From assembly GCA_014377495.1 (NCBI GenBank), contig JACMPN010000145.1, forward strand, positions 1 through 13,660: a stretch of 13,660 bases of DNA, read 5' to 3'. The notes beneath the pieces are model-generated. The model ran no database searches and was not told the origin of the DNA. It saw only the letters and a list, made by a program, of their open reading frames with translations. Below, piece by piece: positions 5,704 through 13,472 of this stretch; position 1 is the stretch's first letter; every line of letters starts with the position of its first letter. This DNA is from Candidatus Sericytochromatia bacterium (GTDB lineage: Bacteria > Cyanobacteriota > Sericytochromatia > JACMPN01). The position numbers and the translations under genes are program-made.

Positions 5704-7262
5704 TGGGCATGATCGAGGAATTCAAGGGCGTCGAGGTCGACAAGCTCATTTATACCCTGGTCGCCTTACACGAGGTGACGGTTGAGATCGCGTCGAATTC
5801 CGACCTCCTCAACGCCCTGACCAAGTTGTTGCACATGATCAAGGGCACGGTGCAGACCGCCAAAGGCGCCTTCCTGCATTACGCCCCGCTGAAGCTCGTC
5901 CTCGACTCGGTGATCAGCCGCGGCATCGACCATGAGCTGCACTGGAAGATCAACAAAATGGAAGTCGGCAAGATGATTGCCACCGACATGCCGTTGACCC
6001 TGCCCGAGCTGCAGGCGATGTGTCCCGAGCTGATCGCCCGCAACGGGGCCGATTTCGGCAAGTGGGGATTCGAAATCGCCGTGCCGTTGTCCTGCCGCGG
6101 TGAGCTGCAGGGCGTCCTGCTGCCCGGTGAAAAGCTGGACCGCTCCCCCTATTCGCCTGCCGACCGGCAGCTCCTCGCCATGCTGGGCCGCCAGGTCTCC
6201 GTGGCGCTGTACAACTTCCGCCTCGTCGATGACCTCAAGAAGACCGTCGACAAGTTGCGCAAGCAGCGCTACGAGATCGGCGCGATGACGTACGGTCTCC
6301 AGGATATGGCCCAGCTGAGCAATGACCTGGCGACGATCATCGATCTCGACCAGCTGCCCCAAGCCATCGTCGACGGCGCCTGCCGCAACATCAGCTCCAG
6401 CAAGGGCGTGCTGGTCACGATCGACGCCGACCACAAGACCTGCACCGTCAAAGCCCTGAAGAACATCTCCGAGCTCAAGATCGGCGACGTGATTCCGCTG
6501 GACAATTCCTACTTTTCGCGGACGATCGTCCTCGGCGAGATGCAGCGCGGGCCGATGGAAAAGCCCCTGCTGAACATCTCCGGCCGCTTCGTCGTCACCG
6601 TGCCGATCAAGGACAAAGACGACGTCATCGCCATTTTGGGCTGCTTCGACAAGGAGCGGGACGTCAACGGCCAGTTCACCCAGACGGACGAGGCCATCCT
6701 GCTGACGTTGAGCTCCCAGGCCTCGACCTCCTGGATGCGGGCCCGTTACTACGATCAGGCGACGATCGACGGTCTGACCCGGCTCTACGTGCGGCGCTTC
6801 CTCGAGCAGCGGCTCGGCGAGGAGACCCGCAAGGCCCAGCGGCAGAGTTCGTTCCTGTCGGTGTTGATGCTGGACATCGACCACTTCAAGAAATTCAACG
6901 ACAGCTACGGTCACCAGACGGGCGACGAGGTCATCCGCATGGTGGCCGCCCAGGTCCGCCAAAACTGCCGGCAGGGCATCGACCTGCCGGCCCGCTACGG
7001 TGGTGAGGAGCTGACCGTGGTCATGCCCGACACTGATACCGAAGGGGCGATGCAACTGGCGGAGCGGATCCGCCACGGCATCGAGACGATGGCCCTGAGC
7101 GGCCCCAAGGGCGAAAAGCTCAACGTGACGATCAGCATTGGCGTCTCCACCTTTCCGCAGCACGCCAGCAGCAAGGACGAGTTGATCGAAAAGGCGGACA
7201 TCGCCCTCTATCGCTCCAAGCGCGGCGGCCGGAATCGGTGCAGCGCCTACGTCGAAGAATAA
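5703..7262 (+). CDS. GAF-GAF-GGDEF diguanylate cyclase
   Basis: This soluble 519-residue protein should convert two GTP to cyclic di-GMP. Two GAF-type sensor domains (about 28-178 and 205-350) are joined by a charged helix (about 178-200, DDLKKTVDKLRKQ), and a complete GGDEF domain follows (about 355-516). The metal-binding segment MLDIDHFKKFND has Asp391 and Asp393. The active-site loop is RYGGEEL (433-437 for GGEEL), compatible with catalysis although the last residue is Leu instead of the usual Phe. The inhibitory I-site RxxD before it is imperfect: the Asp is present, but the Arg is displaced by one position (RQGID). The GTG at 5703 overlaps a short leader frame; ATG 5709 (Met3) is an alternative. 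It is the last gene of the RsbW/STAS operon, so its activity may be set by partner switching as well as by its GAF ligands. Confidence 0.92.
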   Translation: MGMIEEFKGVEVDKLIYTLVALHEVTVEIASNSDLLNALTKLLHMIKGTVQTAKGAFLHYAPLKLVLDSVISRGIDHELHWKINKMEVGKMIATDMPLTLPELQAMCPELIARNGADFGKWGFEIAVPLSCRGELQGVLLPGEKLDRSPYSPADRQLLAMLGRQVSVALYNFRLVDDLKKTVDKLRKQRYEIGAMTYGLQDMAQLSNDLATIIDLDQLPQAIVDGACRNISSSKGVLVTIDADHKTCTVKALKNISELKIGDVIPLDNSYFSRTIVLGEMQRGPMEKPLLNISGRFVVTVPIKDKDDVIAILGCFDKERDVNGQFTQTDEAILLTLSSQASTSWMRARYYDQATIDGLTRLYVRRFLEQRLGEETRKAQRQSSFLSVLMLDIDHFKKFNDSYGHQTGDEVIRMVAAQVRQNCRQGIDLPARYGGEELTVVMPDTDTEGAMQLAERIRHGIETMALSGPKGEKLNVTISIGVSTFPQHASSKDELIEKADIALYRSKRGGRNRCSAYVEE

Positions 7263-7289
7263 AAAGGCGATTTTGCGGTGTACTTTGGC

Positions 7290-7859
7290 TTAGCTTTTGG
7301 GGAGCATGTCGCTGATGGCCACGGCGTGGTCCGGTTTCGTTAGCGGCGCTACGGATTCGCCGGGCGTATAGGCCCGGATCAGCCGGTAATGCCAGCCTTC
7401 CGCCCCCTCGACGGGTTCGCGATAGACCTCGACAACCCGGTCGACGAGGTTGACGATCCAGTAGTCCGCTATACCGGCCCTGGCGTAAAGCGGGCCCTTG
7501 CGTTGTCGGTCCAGGCGTAGCGACGAGTCGGCGATTTCGACGACCAGGTTGGCCGAGATGGGATGTTCTGGGTAGTCGTCCGGCTCGCCAGGCACGACAG
7601 CGAGATCAGGTTCTGGTTCTGACAGAGGATCGGTGGCGAGGGGTAACTGCGGACGGACCATGTAGCCTACGCCAAACGCCTGCTCCAGCGCTTTTTGACC
7701 CTTAATGACTGCCGTGGCGTGAGGGCTCCGCTGAGGGGTCATGGTGACGATCTCCCCGTCCAAAAGCTCAAGTCTCTCATCCTGGAAAAAACCCCACCCG
7801 ACCAGCTGGTCGTATTCGGCTCGTGTCCAGCGGCGAGGTTGTGCCTGGGCCGTGTCCAT
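7290..7859 (-). CDS. Uma2-family (DUF820) putative restriction-endonuclease-fold protein
   Basis: A 189-residue protein of the Uma2 family, which has a PD-(D/E)XK nuclease-like fold and is often present in many copies in Cyanobacteria, Chloroflexota and relatives; its cellular role is not established. Family hallmarks are in order: WTRAEYDQLV near the N-terminus, RLELLDGEIVTMTP (acidic E31), EPEPDLAVVP (Asp85), NLVVEIADSS (E108), RKGPLYARAGIADYWIVN (K121) and a VVEVYREP strand. The nuclease-like residues look intact. ATG 7859 is chosen because GGGGAG stands eight bases before it; a TTG at 7874 would place that site inside the gene. It stands alone on this strand between two plus-strand operons, converging on the cyclase gene with only 27 bases between the stops. 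Confidence 0.9.
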   Translation of the reverse strand: MDTAQAQPRRWTRAEYDQLVGWGFFQDERLELLDGEIVTMTPQRSPHATAVIKGQKALEQAFGVGYMVRPQLPLATDPLSEPEPDLAVVPGEPDDYPEHPISANLVVEIADSSLRLDRQRKGPLYARAGIADYWIVNLVDRVVEVYREPVEGAEGWHYRLIRAYTPGESVAPLTKPDHAVAISDMLPKS

Positions 7860-7879
7860 CGTTTTTCTCCCCAATTGCC

Positions 7880-8031
7880 ATGCGTCATCCGATCATACCG
7901 TAAACCACAACAGCGACGGGTTCTGGCTCGTGAGGACCACCTGCGCCGGCGACGGGCTCCAGGTCCAGGTCGCCACCGGGGAGGTCCTTACCGGCAATTT
8001 GGCGAACACGCTGATTCGGACGATGCACTAA
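7880..8031 (+). pseudogene. Probable remnant of an unidentified gene in the Uma2-ligA gap
   Basis: The 410-base stretch between the Uma2 start (7859) and the ligA start (8270) has no intact gene. Within it, one frame ending at TAA 8029-8031 has protein-like composition and strongly G/C-biased third positions for about 45 codons, reading SSDHTVNHNSDGFWLVRTTC and ending TGNLANTLIRTMH. It has no start of its own: the frame runs back into antisense of the Uma2 gene. I interpret it as the surviving C-terminus of a lost gene with no recognisable family. The remaining bases, 8032-8269, show neither an RNA gene nor a convincing promoter, although the ligA transcript must start somewhere nearby. Confidence 0.33.
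7892..7897 (-). promoter_or_regulatory. Candidate -10 box for the Uma2 gene
   Basis: On the minus strand this reads TATGAT, a five-of-six match to the -10 consensus, placed about 33 bases before the ATG at 7859. It would give a short leader containing the GGGGAG ribosome-binding site. No convincing -35 element is seen, so this is weak. Confidence 0.28.
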
Positions 8032-8269
8032 GGACCGTGACTACAGCGATTTTGTGGGGCTCGGCCCTGCCTTCCGGGGCTTGTCCTGCCTGCCGATTTG
8101 TCGCTCCAGCTTTTACACTTCTACGGGGATACATCGCCGCGGCGATTAGGACTGACGACGGCCGGGAACAGGGGCGTGCATCGCTTCTTCACCGGTCACC
8201 GAGGCCCGACGGCACATGAACCCCACCGCATTGCCCACCACTCCCGTTCGGGAACGCCAAGGGGTTTTC

Positions 8270-10303
8270 ATGTCGCTCGAAGGTTCCGCCCTGCCTGCCG
8301 CCCGTGCCGCTGAGTTGCGCCAGCAACTCGACGAGCACAACCGCCGCTATTATCAACTCGATCAGCCGACGATCTCGGATTACGACTACGACCGGCTGTA
8401 TCAGGCGCTGGTGGCCCTCGAGGCGGCCCATCCCGAGCTGGTCACCCCGGACTCCCCCACCCTGCGGGTCGGGGCCCCACCGGCTGCGGCCTTCCTGCCG
8501 GCCGTGCACCGGGAGCCCCTCTATTCCCTGGACAATGCCTTCAGCCGGGAAGACCTGGCAGCCTTCGACGAGCGGGTCCGCCGCTGGCTGGGCGGCAAGC
8601 CTGCCGTCTACACCCTGGAGCTGAAGTTCGACGGCCTAGCCATCGCCCTGTCCTACGGGAACGGTCTGCTGGGGCGCCGGGCCACCCGCGGCGACGGGGC
8701 GCGGGGCGAGGACATCACGGCCAATCTACGCACGATCCCGACGGTGCCGCTGCGGCTGCATGGCGAGGCGCCCCAGTGGCTGGAGGCCCGCGGCGAGGTG
8801 ATCATGCCGTACAAGAGCTTCGAGACCCTGAACGGCGAGCGCATCGCCAACGGTGAAGAGCCCTTTGCCAACCCGCGTAATGCCGCCGCCGGCTCCAGCC
8901 GCCAGCTGGACTCCCGGATCACGGCCAGCCGGGATCTGCAGATTTTCACCTACGGGGGCAACTGGCCGGGCTCGGACCGGCTGGGCACTCATTCGGCCGT
9001 GCTGGCGGCGATGCGGGAGTTCGGGCTGCACGTGCACCCCTTCCACGAGCGCTGCGAGACGGTGGAAGCTATTTGGGCACTAGTGCGGCACTGGGAGACG
9101 GCGCGGCCGGAGCTGCCCTATGCCATCGACGGCCTCGTGATCAAGCTGGATTCCCTGGCGGATCAGCAGGAGCTGGGCTACACCGCCAAGAGCCCGCGCT
9201 GGGCCATCGCCTACAAGTTCCCGCCCGAACAGGCCAAAACGACGGTGACGGACATCCTCATCCAGGTCGGCCGCCTGGGCTCGCTGACTCCCGTGGCGAT
9301 TCTGGCCCCGACGTTGTTGGCCGGATCGGTGATCAGCCGGGCAACGTTGCACAACGCGGCTGAAATTGCGCGCAAGGATGTGCGGGTCGGTGACACGGTC
9401 CTGATCCAGAAAGCGGGTGACGTCATCCCCGAGGTGGTGCGGGTCGTCACGGAAGCGCGCCCTGACAATGCTTTACCGTTCCAGTATCCGACCGCATGTC
9501 CTGTCTGCGGCACGGAAGTCGTCCGGGAGGACGAGGCGGCGACCCGCTGCCCGAACCCAGGCTGTCCGGCCCAGGTTTTGGAGCGCTTGCTACATTTTGC
9601 CTCCCGCGGCGCCATGGATATCGACGCCCTCGGTCCGGCCGTCAGCCACCAGCTGATCGCCCGCGGCCTGGTCCAGTCTCCGGCGGATCTCTACGAATTG
9701 ACGGCCGACCAGGTCGCCGGTCTCGACCGCATGGGGAACAAATCGGCGGAGAACCTCATCCAGGCCATACAGCGCTCGAAAGCGCAGCCCCTCGCCCGCC
9801 TGCTGTTTGCCCTTGGCATCCGCCATGTCGGCAAGGAGACAGCTGATGTGCTGGCGCACCAGTTCGGGTCGCTGGCGGCCCTGACGGCGGCAGATGAAGC
9901 GGCGTTGACGGCGGTTCCCGGCGTGGGGCCCCGGATCTCGGCGAGTCTGACGGCGACGTGCAGACGGCCGGACATGATGGAGATGATCGACCGGCTGACC
10001 AAGCTGGGGCTACAGGTAGCTGCGGAGGACCGGGGTGAGCAGCCACTTAGCGGCAAGCGCTTCGTGCTCACGGGGACGTTGGAGTCGCTCAGTCGGCCGG
10101 AAGCGGGCCGACGTCTGGAAGCCCTGGGGGCGACCGTATCGGGAAGCGTGAGCAAGACCACGGATTTTGTGGTCGTGGGTGCGGATCCTGGTAGCAAGCT
10201 GGCCAAGGCCGAAAAGCTCGGCCTGACGATTTTGGACGAGAATCAATTCCGGGACTGTCTCGTGGCACACGAGGCAGTCCGGGCCGGGGGAGATCATGCC
10301 TAG
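8270..10303 (+). CDS. ligA: NAD-dependent DNA ligase LigA
   Basis: The essential bacterial ligase that seals nicks in replication and repair using NAD+. It has the usual length (677 residues from ATG 8270). In order there are the NAD-binding Ia domain (AAELRQQLDEHNRRYYQLDQP), the adenylation domain with KFDG motif (nucleophile Lys119) and RRATRGDGARGEDIT, the OB fold (IQVGRLGSLTPVAIL), a four-cysteine zinc finger (C410, C413, C427, C432), helix-hairpin-helix repeats (about 440-585) and a C-terminal BRCT domain (about 595-670, LSGKRFVLTGTLESLSRPEA). All catalytic residues look intact. ATG 8270 is preferred over 8216 because AAGGGG lies five bases before it and Ia begins soon after; 8216 would add 18 non-family residues. 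It is the first gene of a tightly packed run and overlaps the next by eight bases. Confidence 0.97.
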   Translation: MSLEGSALPAARAAELRQQLDEHNRRYYQLDQPTISDYDYDRLYQALVALEAAHPELVTPDSPTLRVGAPPAAAFLPAVHREPLYSLDNAFSREDLAAFDERVRRWLGGKPAVYTLELKFDGLAIALSYGNGLLGRRATRGDGARGEDITANLRTIPTVPLRLHGEAPQWLEARGEVIMPYKSFETLNGERIANGEEPFANPRNAAAGSSRQLDSRITASRDLQIFTYGGNWPGSDRLGTHSAVLAAMREFGLHVHPFHERCETVEAIWALVRHWETARPELPYAIDGLVIKLDSLADQQELGYTAKSPRWAIAYKFPPEQAKTTVTDILIQVGRLGSLTPVAILAPTLLAGSVISRATLHNAAEIARKDVRVGDTVLIQKAGDVIPEVVRVVTEARPDNALPFQYPTACPVCGTEVVREDEAATRCPNPGCPAQVLERLLHFASRGAMDIDALGPAVSHQLIARGLVQSPADLYELTADQVAGLDRMGNKSAENLIQAIQRSKAQPLARLLFALGIRHVGKETADVLAHQFGSLAALTAADEAALTAVPGVGPRISASLTATCRRPDMMEMIDRLTKLGLQVAAEDRGEQPLSGKRFVLTGTLESLSRPEAGRRLEALGATVSGSVSKTTDFVVVGADPGSKLAKAEKLGLTILDENQFRDCLVAHEAVRAGGDHA

Positions 10304-10988
10304 TCTGGTTCTTGATGCACCAACCCTGCGTGTGGCGTCGTACGTCATGTTCAGCGGCACGGTGTTGTATGCGGCCAAAGTCCTGGTTGCTGCCCTGCGT
10401 GGGCGCAGCGGGACGGCGGCCACCACCGGAGTCCTCGGCTGGAGCGCCCAGATGGACGAGATCGAAGGGTATCCGCCGGGTCACGGCGAACGGGTGGCCG
10501 CCTTGGCGGTGGCCATGGCCGAACGCTACGGCCTCGGCCAGGCGACGGCCGATGCCCTGCACATGGCAGGTCTGCTCCATGACGTCGGTGAGCTGGAGAT
10601 GGGCTTTATCGCCCAACCCGGGGCCCTGACGGCGGAGGAGACGACGTTGCTCTGGTCGCACCCGATCATCGGCGCCCGCATGGTCGCAGAAGCCGGGTAC
10701 GAGGCGGCGGGGGCCATCATCCGCCATCATCACGAACGTTGGGACGGCACCGGGTATCCGGACCGGCTGAGGGGCGAGGCGATCCCGTTGCCTGCCCGCA
10801 TCCTCGCCGTCGCCGACGTCTACGAAGCGTTTTGCCATGACCGTCCCTACCGGCCGGGGGTCGGAGCGGACGGGGCGTTGGCCGAGCTGAAACGGCGGGC
10901 CGGCACCTTACTGGACCCGCAGGTGGTCCAGGTGTTCTGCACGCTGCAGGACGGCCTGGCTGGCGATTCTCCCGGTGGGGAGTTTTAA
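10296..10988 (+). CDS. Membrane-anchored HD-GYP domain protein (putative c-di-GMP phosphodiesterase)
   Basis: This 230-residue protein has one N-terminal hydrophobic segment (about 12-35) followed by an HD-GYP domain (about 45-220). HD-GYP enzymes hydrolyse cyclic di-GMP at a metal centre. Visible motifs are GHGERVA (H63), LLHDVGELEM with the HD pair H95-D96, SHPIIGARM (H122), HHHERWDGTGYPD (144-156) and PARILAVADVYEAF with D174. The Lys of the usual HDxGK motif is replaced by Glu (HDVGE), and RPYRPG follows as in active members. The metal ligands appear present, but the Lys change makes activity uncertain. The ATG at 10296 lies inside the ligA 3' end (overlap to 10303) behind a strong GGGGGAG site, so translation is coupled to the ligase. 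No metabolic link to the ligase is evident. Confidence 0.88.
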   Translation: MPSLVLDAPTLRVASYVMFSGTVLYAAKVLVAALRGRSGTAATTGVLGWSAQMDEIEGYPPGHGERVAALAVAMAERYGLGQATADALHMAGLLHDVGELEMGFIAQPGALTAEETTLLWSHPIIGARMVAEAGYEAAGAIIRHHHERWDGTGYPDRLRGEAIPLPARILAVADVYEAFCHDRPYRPGVGADGALAELKRRAGTLLDPQVVQVFCTLQDGLAGDSPGGEF

Positions 10989-10991
10989 AGC

Positions 10992-11108
10992 ATGACTGGC
11001 ATCGACAGTTTATGGACCGATTTGCACGGTCTTATCATCAGTGACCGGGGTTTTGCGTTTTTTCTCGGATTTTTGTCCGGGTACATCGTCAAGACCATCC
11101 GGATCTAA
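10992..11108 (+). CDS. 38-residue single-span membrane protein
   Basis: An ATG three bases after the HD-GYP stop opens a 38-codon frame ending at TAA 11106-11108, with GGGGAG (10977-10982) at a usable distance upstream. The peptide begins MTGIDSLWTDLHGLIISDRG and has a hydrophobic span, FAFFLGFLSGYIV, followed by a basic end (KTIRI), as expected for a small membrane protein with its C-terminus in the cytoplasm. It fills the gap exactly, since the next gene starts 15 bases later. No family is recognised. Composition, spacing and ribosome-binding site together make it more than a chance frame. Confidence 0.6.
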   Translation: MTGIDSLWTDLHGLIISDRGFAFFLGFLSGYIVKTIRI

Positions 11109-11123
11109 AGGCGAAAGGAGTAC

Positions 11124-11744
11124 ATGGTGAATCGCTCTAGTTGGGTGCGTCGCGGGCTACTCGCCGCGCTGCTGGCGATCCCTCTCGCCTGTTCAAACAA
11201 CCCGTTCAACCCGAGATCCACGGTCGTGGTCACCAAGGTGCTGTCCCCGACGGACCTCACCAACGTGGCCTTCATGGGGCAGATCGGGATCGCCCTGGAC
11301 AAATCGGTCAACCCGCCGGTGTACGTGTATGCGGATCCGCAGATCACGATCCAGAACGGACCGAAGGAGCCCGAGGCTTACCTGAATGAGGCCATCATCA
11401 GCGTCACGCTGGGCGGCACCACGGTGCTGCCGACCAAGCGGTTCCCCGTGGTCATCGTCGTCCCCAAGGGCGGCGAGTATACGGGCATCCTGCCGTTCCT
11501 CCGGAGTGACCCGGACGTGCGCAACGCCGTGTTCCCCAACAACACGCCGACGCGGGGCACCCAGGGGATCGCCAAGATCACCCTGCTGGGCAAAGACCGC
11601 AACGGCAACGAGATCAGTGCGGCGTTCAGCACGCCGCTGACCTTCGCCACGATTGCGGCACCGATGGTGTCCCCCGCCCCGGGTGCTGTCCCCAGCACTG
11701 CCCCCACCGGCACCCCGGCGACGCCGGTGCCGGCCGGCCCGTAA
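11124..11744 (+). CDS. Putative lipoprotein with Thr/Pro-rich tail
   Basis: A 206-residue secreted protein. The N-terminus has a basic n-region (MVNRSSWVRR), a hydrophobic core (GLLAALLAIP) and a lipobox LAC with Cys23 as the likely lipidated residue. The mature part is rich in beta-strand-like segments (for example PVYVYADPQITIQ and RFPVVIVVPKGGEYTG) without cysteine clusters or enzyme motifs. The last 30 or so residues are Ala/Pro/Thr-rich, a likely flexible tail. The start is firm: AAAGGAG is separated from the ATG by three bases. It lies between the small membrane protein and the larger lipoprotein, probably on one transcript. I do not recognise a family; the fold may be Ig- or fibronectin-like. 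Confidence 0.82.
   Translation: MVNRSSWVRRGLLAALLAIPLACSNNPFNPRSTVVVTKVLSPTDLTNVAFMGQIGIALDKSVNPPVYVYADPQITIQNGPKEPEAYLNEAIISVTLGGTTVLPTKRFPVVIVVPKGGEYTGILPFLRSDPDVRNAVFPNNTPTRGTQGIAKITLLGKDRNGNEISAAFSTPLTFATIAAPMVSPAPGAVPSTAPTGTPATPVPAGP
11707..11733 (+). repeat. Perfect 8-bp inverted repeat near the end of the lipoprotein gene
   Basis: CCGGCACC (11707-11714) and GGTGCCGG (11726-11733) flank an 11-base spacer and could form a stable RNA hairpin just before the stop codon at 11742-11744. No T-run follows, so it is not an intrinsic terminator. It may stabilise the upstream message or simply reflect Pro/Ala codons in GC-rich DNA. Confidence 0.3.
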
Positions 11745-11774
11745 CTCACGTGCAGAAGTTGGAGAGTTTTAATC

Positions 11775-13466
11775 ATGCAGTTCCCTAAGTTGCCGGCCCT
11801 GGCGGTCAGCCTGGCCATCGTGGCGGCGTGCGCGGTCCCGGCAGTTGGCACCGGTGCCGTCTCCGGGTCGATCACCTCCACCAACCCGGAGGCCCTGAAG
11901 GGCGCCACGGTGCGGGTGATGGATCGGAACAACGTCGAGTTGGCGATCGGCAAGACGAACACCGACGGCCAATACATCGTCTCCGGGATCCCAGCGGGCG
12001 ACGTGACCATCGTCGTGAACACGGCCCAGAACTCCGAAACCACCAACACCTCGGTGATCGCCGGGCGGGTCACGTCCATCCCCGTGATGGAGCTGACGCG
12101 GGCCGCGACGACCGCCGTCTCCCAACAGGTCACTGGCAAGGTGCTGAGTGCCGGCGGCGCACCGCTGGCCGGGGCCACGGTGACGGATCTGACCGGCGGC
12201 CAGGCCAATGCCCAGACGACGACGGACTCCAACGGCGCATTCACCCTGGCGGTCAGCGGGCTCGACAAGCCACGCAGCCTGGAGATCAGCAAGGACAATC
12301 TGACGACGACGACGACCGTCACAGCCGACAAGCTGACCAACGTCGTCGTGACCCTGATCCCGAACGCCCGGACGGTCAGCGGGACGGTGCGGGACGCCGT
12401 CTTTTCGGACAACTCCCTGGCGGACGTCACGGTGGGGGTCAGCGGCTCGTCCATTGCCGCTACCACGGACGGGCAGGGCAATTTCACTTTGCGGGGCGTA
12501 CCCTTTGACCGGGTCACCCTGACGGCGACCGGCAAAGACGGCTACAGCGCGGCGACCCTGATCCAGGACACGGGCCGGGAGAACGTCACGGGCGCCACGC
12601 TGAAGATGACCCCCTTCGGCAACCTGGTCGTCCATTTCCAGGCCGAAAGCTCCGAGTATGCGCCGAAATTGAGCACGTTGCAGAACGTGAAGATCTTCCC
12701 CGGTAGCTTCGCCTACTTCGACAAGAACCGGGACGGCCAGGGCAGCAACTTCCTCAACCCCGTGGCTGCCGGCGACTTTGACCCGGGCGAGTGGGAATAC
12801 GACAATCGGCTGGCCGTGCGGAACACCATCGGCGGGACGATCCAGATCAAGGGCACCTCGATCACCCAGGAATTCACCTACGTGCCGGCTGAGGTCGTTG
12901 ACGTCCTCTCGCTGGCCGCCGTCTCCATGGGCAAGGTCTACCGGCCAAACTTCATCCAGACGATCGTCCTCAAGGGCGTGCCGGGCGGCGCCCACGACGT
13001 GTCCGTTTCCATGACGGCCCACGTCATTCAGAAATCCGTGCCGGTTGTCATCCAGCCACTGGAAACGGTCAGTACCGACCTGATCGTCATGAAGCGGGTG
13101 GCGGCGAACGTCACCGTGGGCGACGTCATCGGCAAGGTGCTCGGCGTTCGGGACGCGGACATGAGTGCGGTCCGTATCGGCTTCCTCGGCAACGAGGAGA
13201 CGATCGACATGACCTTGACTGCGCCGGATCCGTCCCGGCCGGGCGTGCGCACCCTCAAGGAAATCCTGGACCGGGGCGTTGCTCCCGATGCCCAGGGCCG
13301 ATACCGGCTGTTCAACGTGCCGACGGGGACCCGGTTCATCGTGGCCGGCGTCGCCGACAGCCAGGGCGGTTACAACAACGCCTACGTGCCGAATACGACC
13401 TCGCTGCTCAACGTCGTTTCCGGTCTGACCAACCAGGCTCCGGATCTGAAGCTCAACAGCCGCTAA
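11775..13466 (+). CDS. Putative lipoprotein with carboxypeptidase-regulatory-like repeats
   Basis: A 563-residue exported protein. A hydrophobic leader ends in a lipobox-like VAAC with Cys19. Three beta-sandwich repeats of the carboxypeptidase regulatory type follow (about 28-108, 118-196, 200-270). Each carries the family signature of a VSGxV strand, an LAGATV-type strand, a TDxxGxF/Y turn and a G(V/I)P element; examples are KTNTDGQYIVSGIPAGDVTI and TTDGQGNFTLRGVPFDRVTL. Residues about 271-480 form a region I do not recognise, and a fourth repeat-like end is seen near 510-550 (DAQGRYRLFNVPTGTRFIVA). No catalytic motif is seen, so a surface structural or binding role is inferred. GGAGAG at 11761-11766 supports the ATG. 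The gap to the preceding lipoprotein gene is 30 bases, suggesting the two form a pair. Its final 14 codons are duplicated downstream with the terminator. Confidence 0.85.
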   Translation: MQFPKLPALAVSLAIVAACAVPAVGTGAVSGSITSTNPEALKGATVRVMDRNNVELAIGKTNTDGQYIVSGIPAGDVTIVVNTAQNSETTNTSVIAGRVTSIPVMELTRAATTAVSQQVTGKVLSAGGAPLAGATVTDLTGGQANAQTTTDSNGAFTLAVSGLDKPRSLEISKDNLTTTTTVTADKLTNVVVTLIPNARTVSGTVRDAVFSDNSLADVTVGVSGSSIAATTDGQGNFTLRGVPFDRVTLTATGKDGYSAATLIQDTGRENVTGATLKMTPFGNLVVHFQAESSEYAPKLSTLQNVKIFPGSFAYFDKNRDGQGSNFLNPVAAGDFDPGEWEYDNRLAVRNTIGGTIQIKGTSITQEFTYVPAEVVDVLSLAAVSMGKVYRPNFIQTIVLKGVPGGAHDVSVSMTAHVIQKSVPVVIQPLETVSTDLIVMKRVAANVTVGDVIGKVLGVRDADMSAVRIGFLGNEETIDMTLTAPDPSRPGVRTLKEILDRGVAPDAQGRYRLFNVPTGTRFIVAGVADSQGGYNNAYVPNTTSLLNVVSGLTNQAPDLKLNSR

Positions 13467-13472
13467 CGGAAA

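Noticed and set aside
5766..7163. 465-codon minus-strand frame opposite the diguanylate cyclase
   Set aside because: It is an antisense shadow. The plus strand has unmistakable GAF and GGDEF motifs, and the minus product is low-complexity Asp/Val/Gln/Gly.
8081..8132. Possible ligA promoter (TTGTCC or TTGTCG with nearby TACACT or GGATAC)
   Set aside because: Spacings of about 10 or 23 bases do not fit a sigma-70 promoter.
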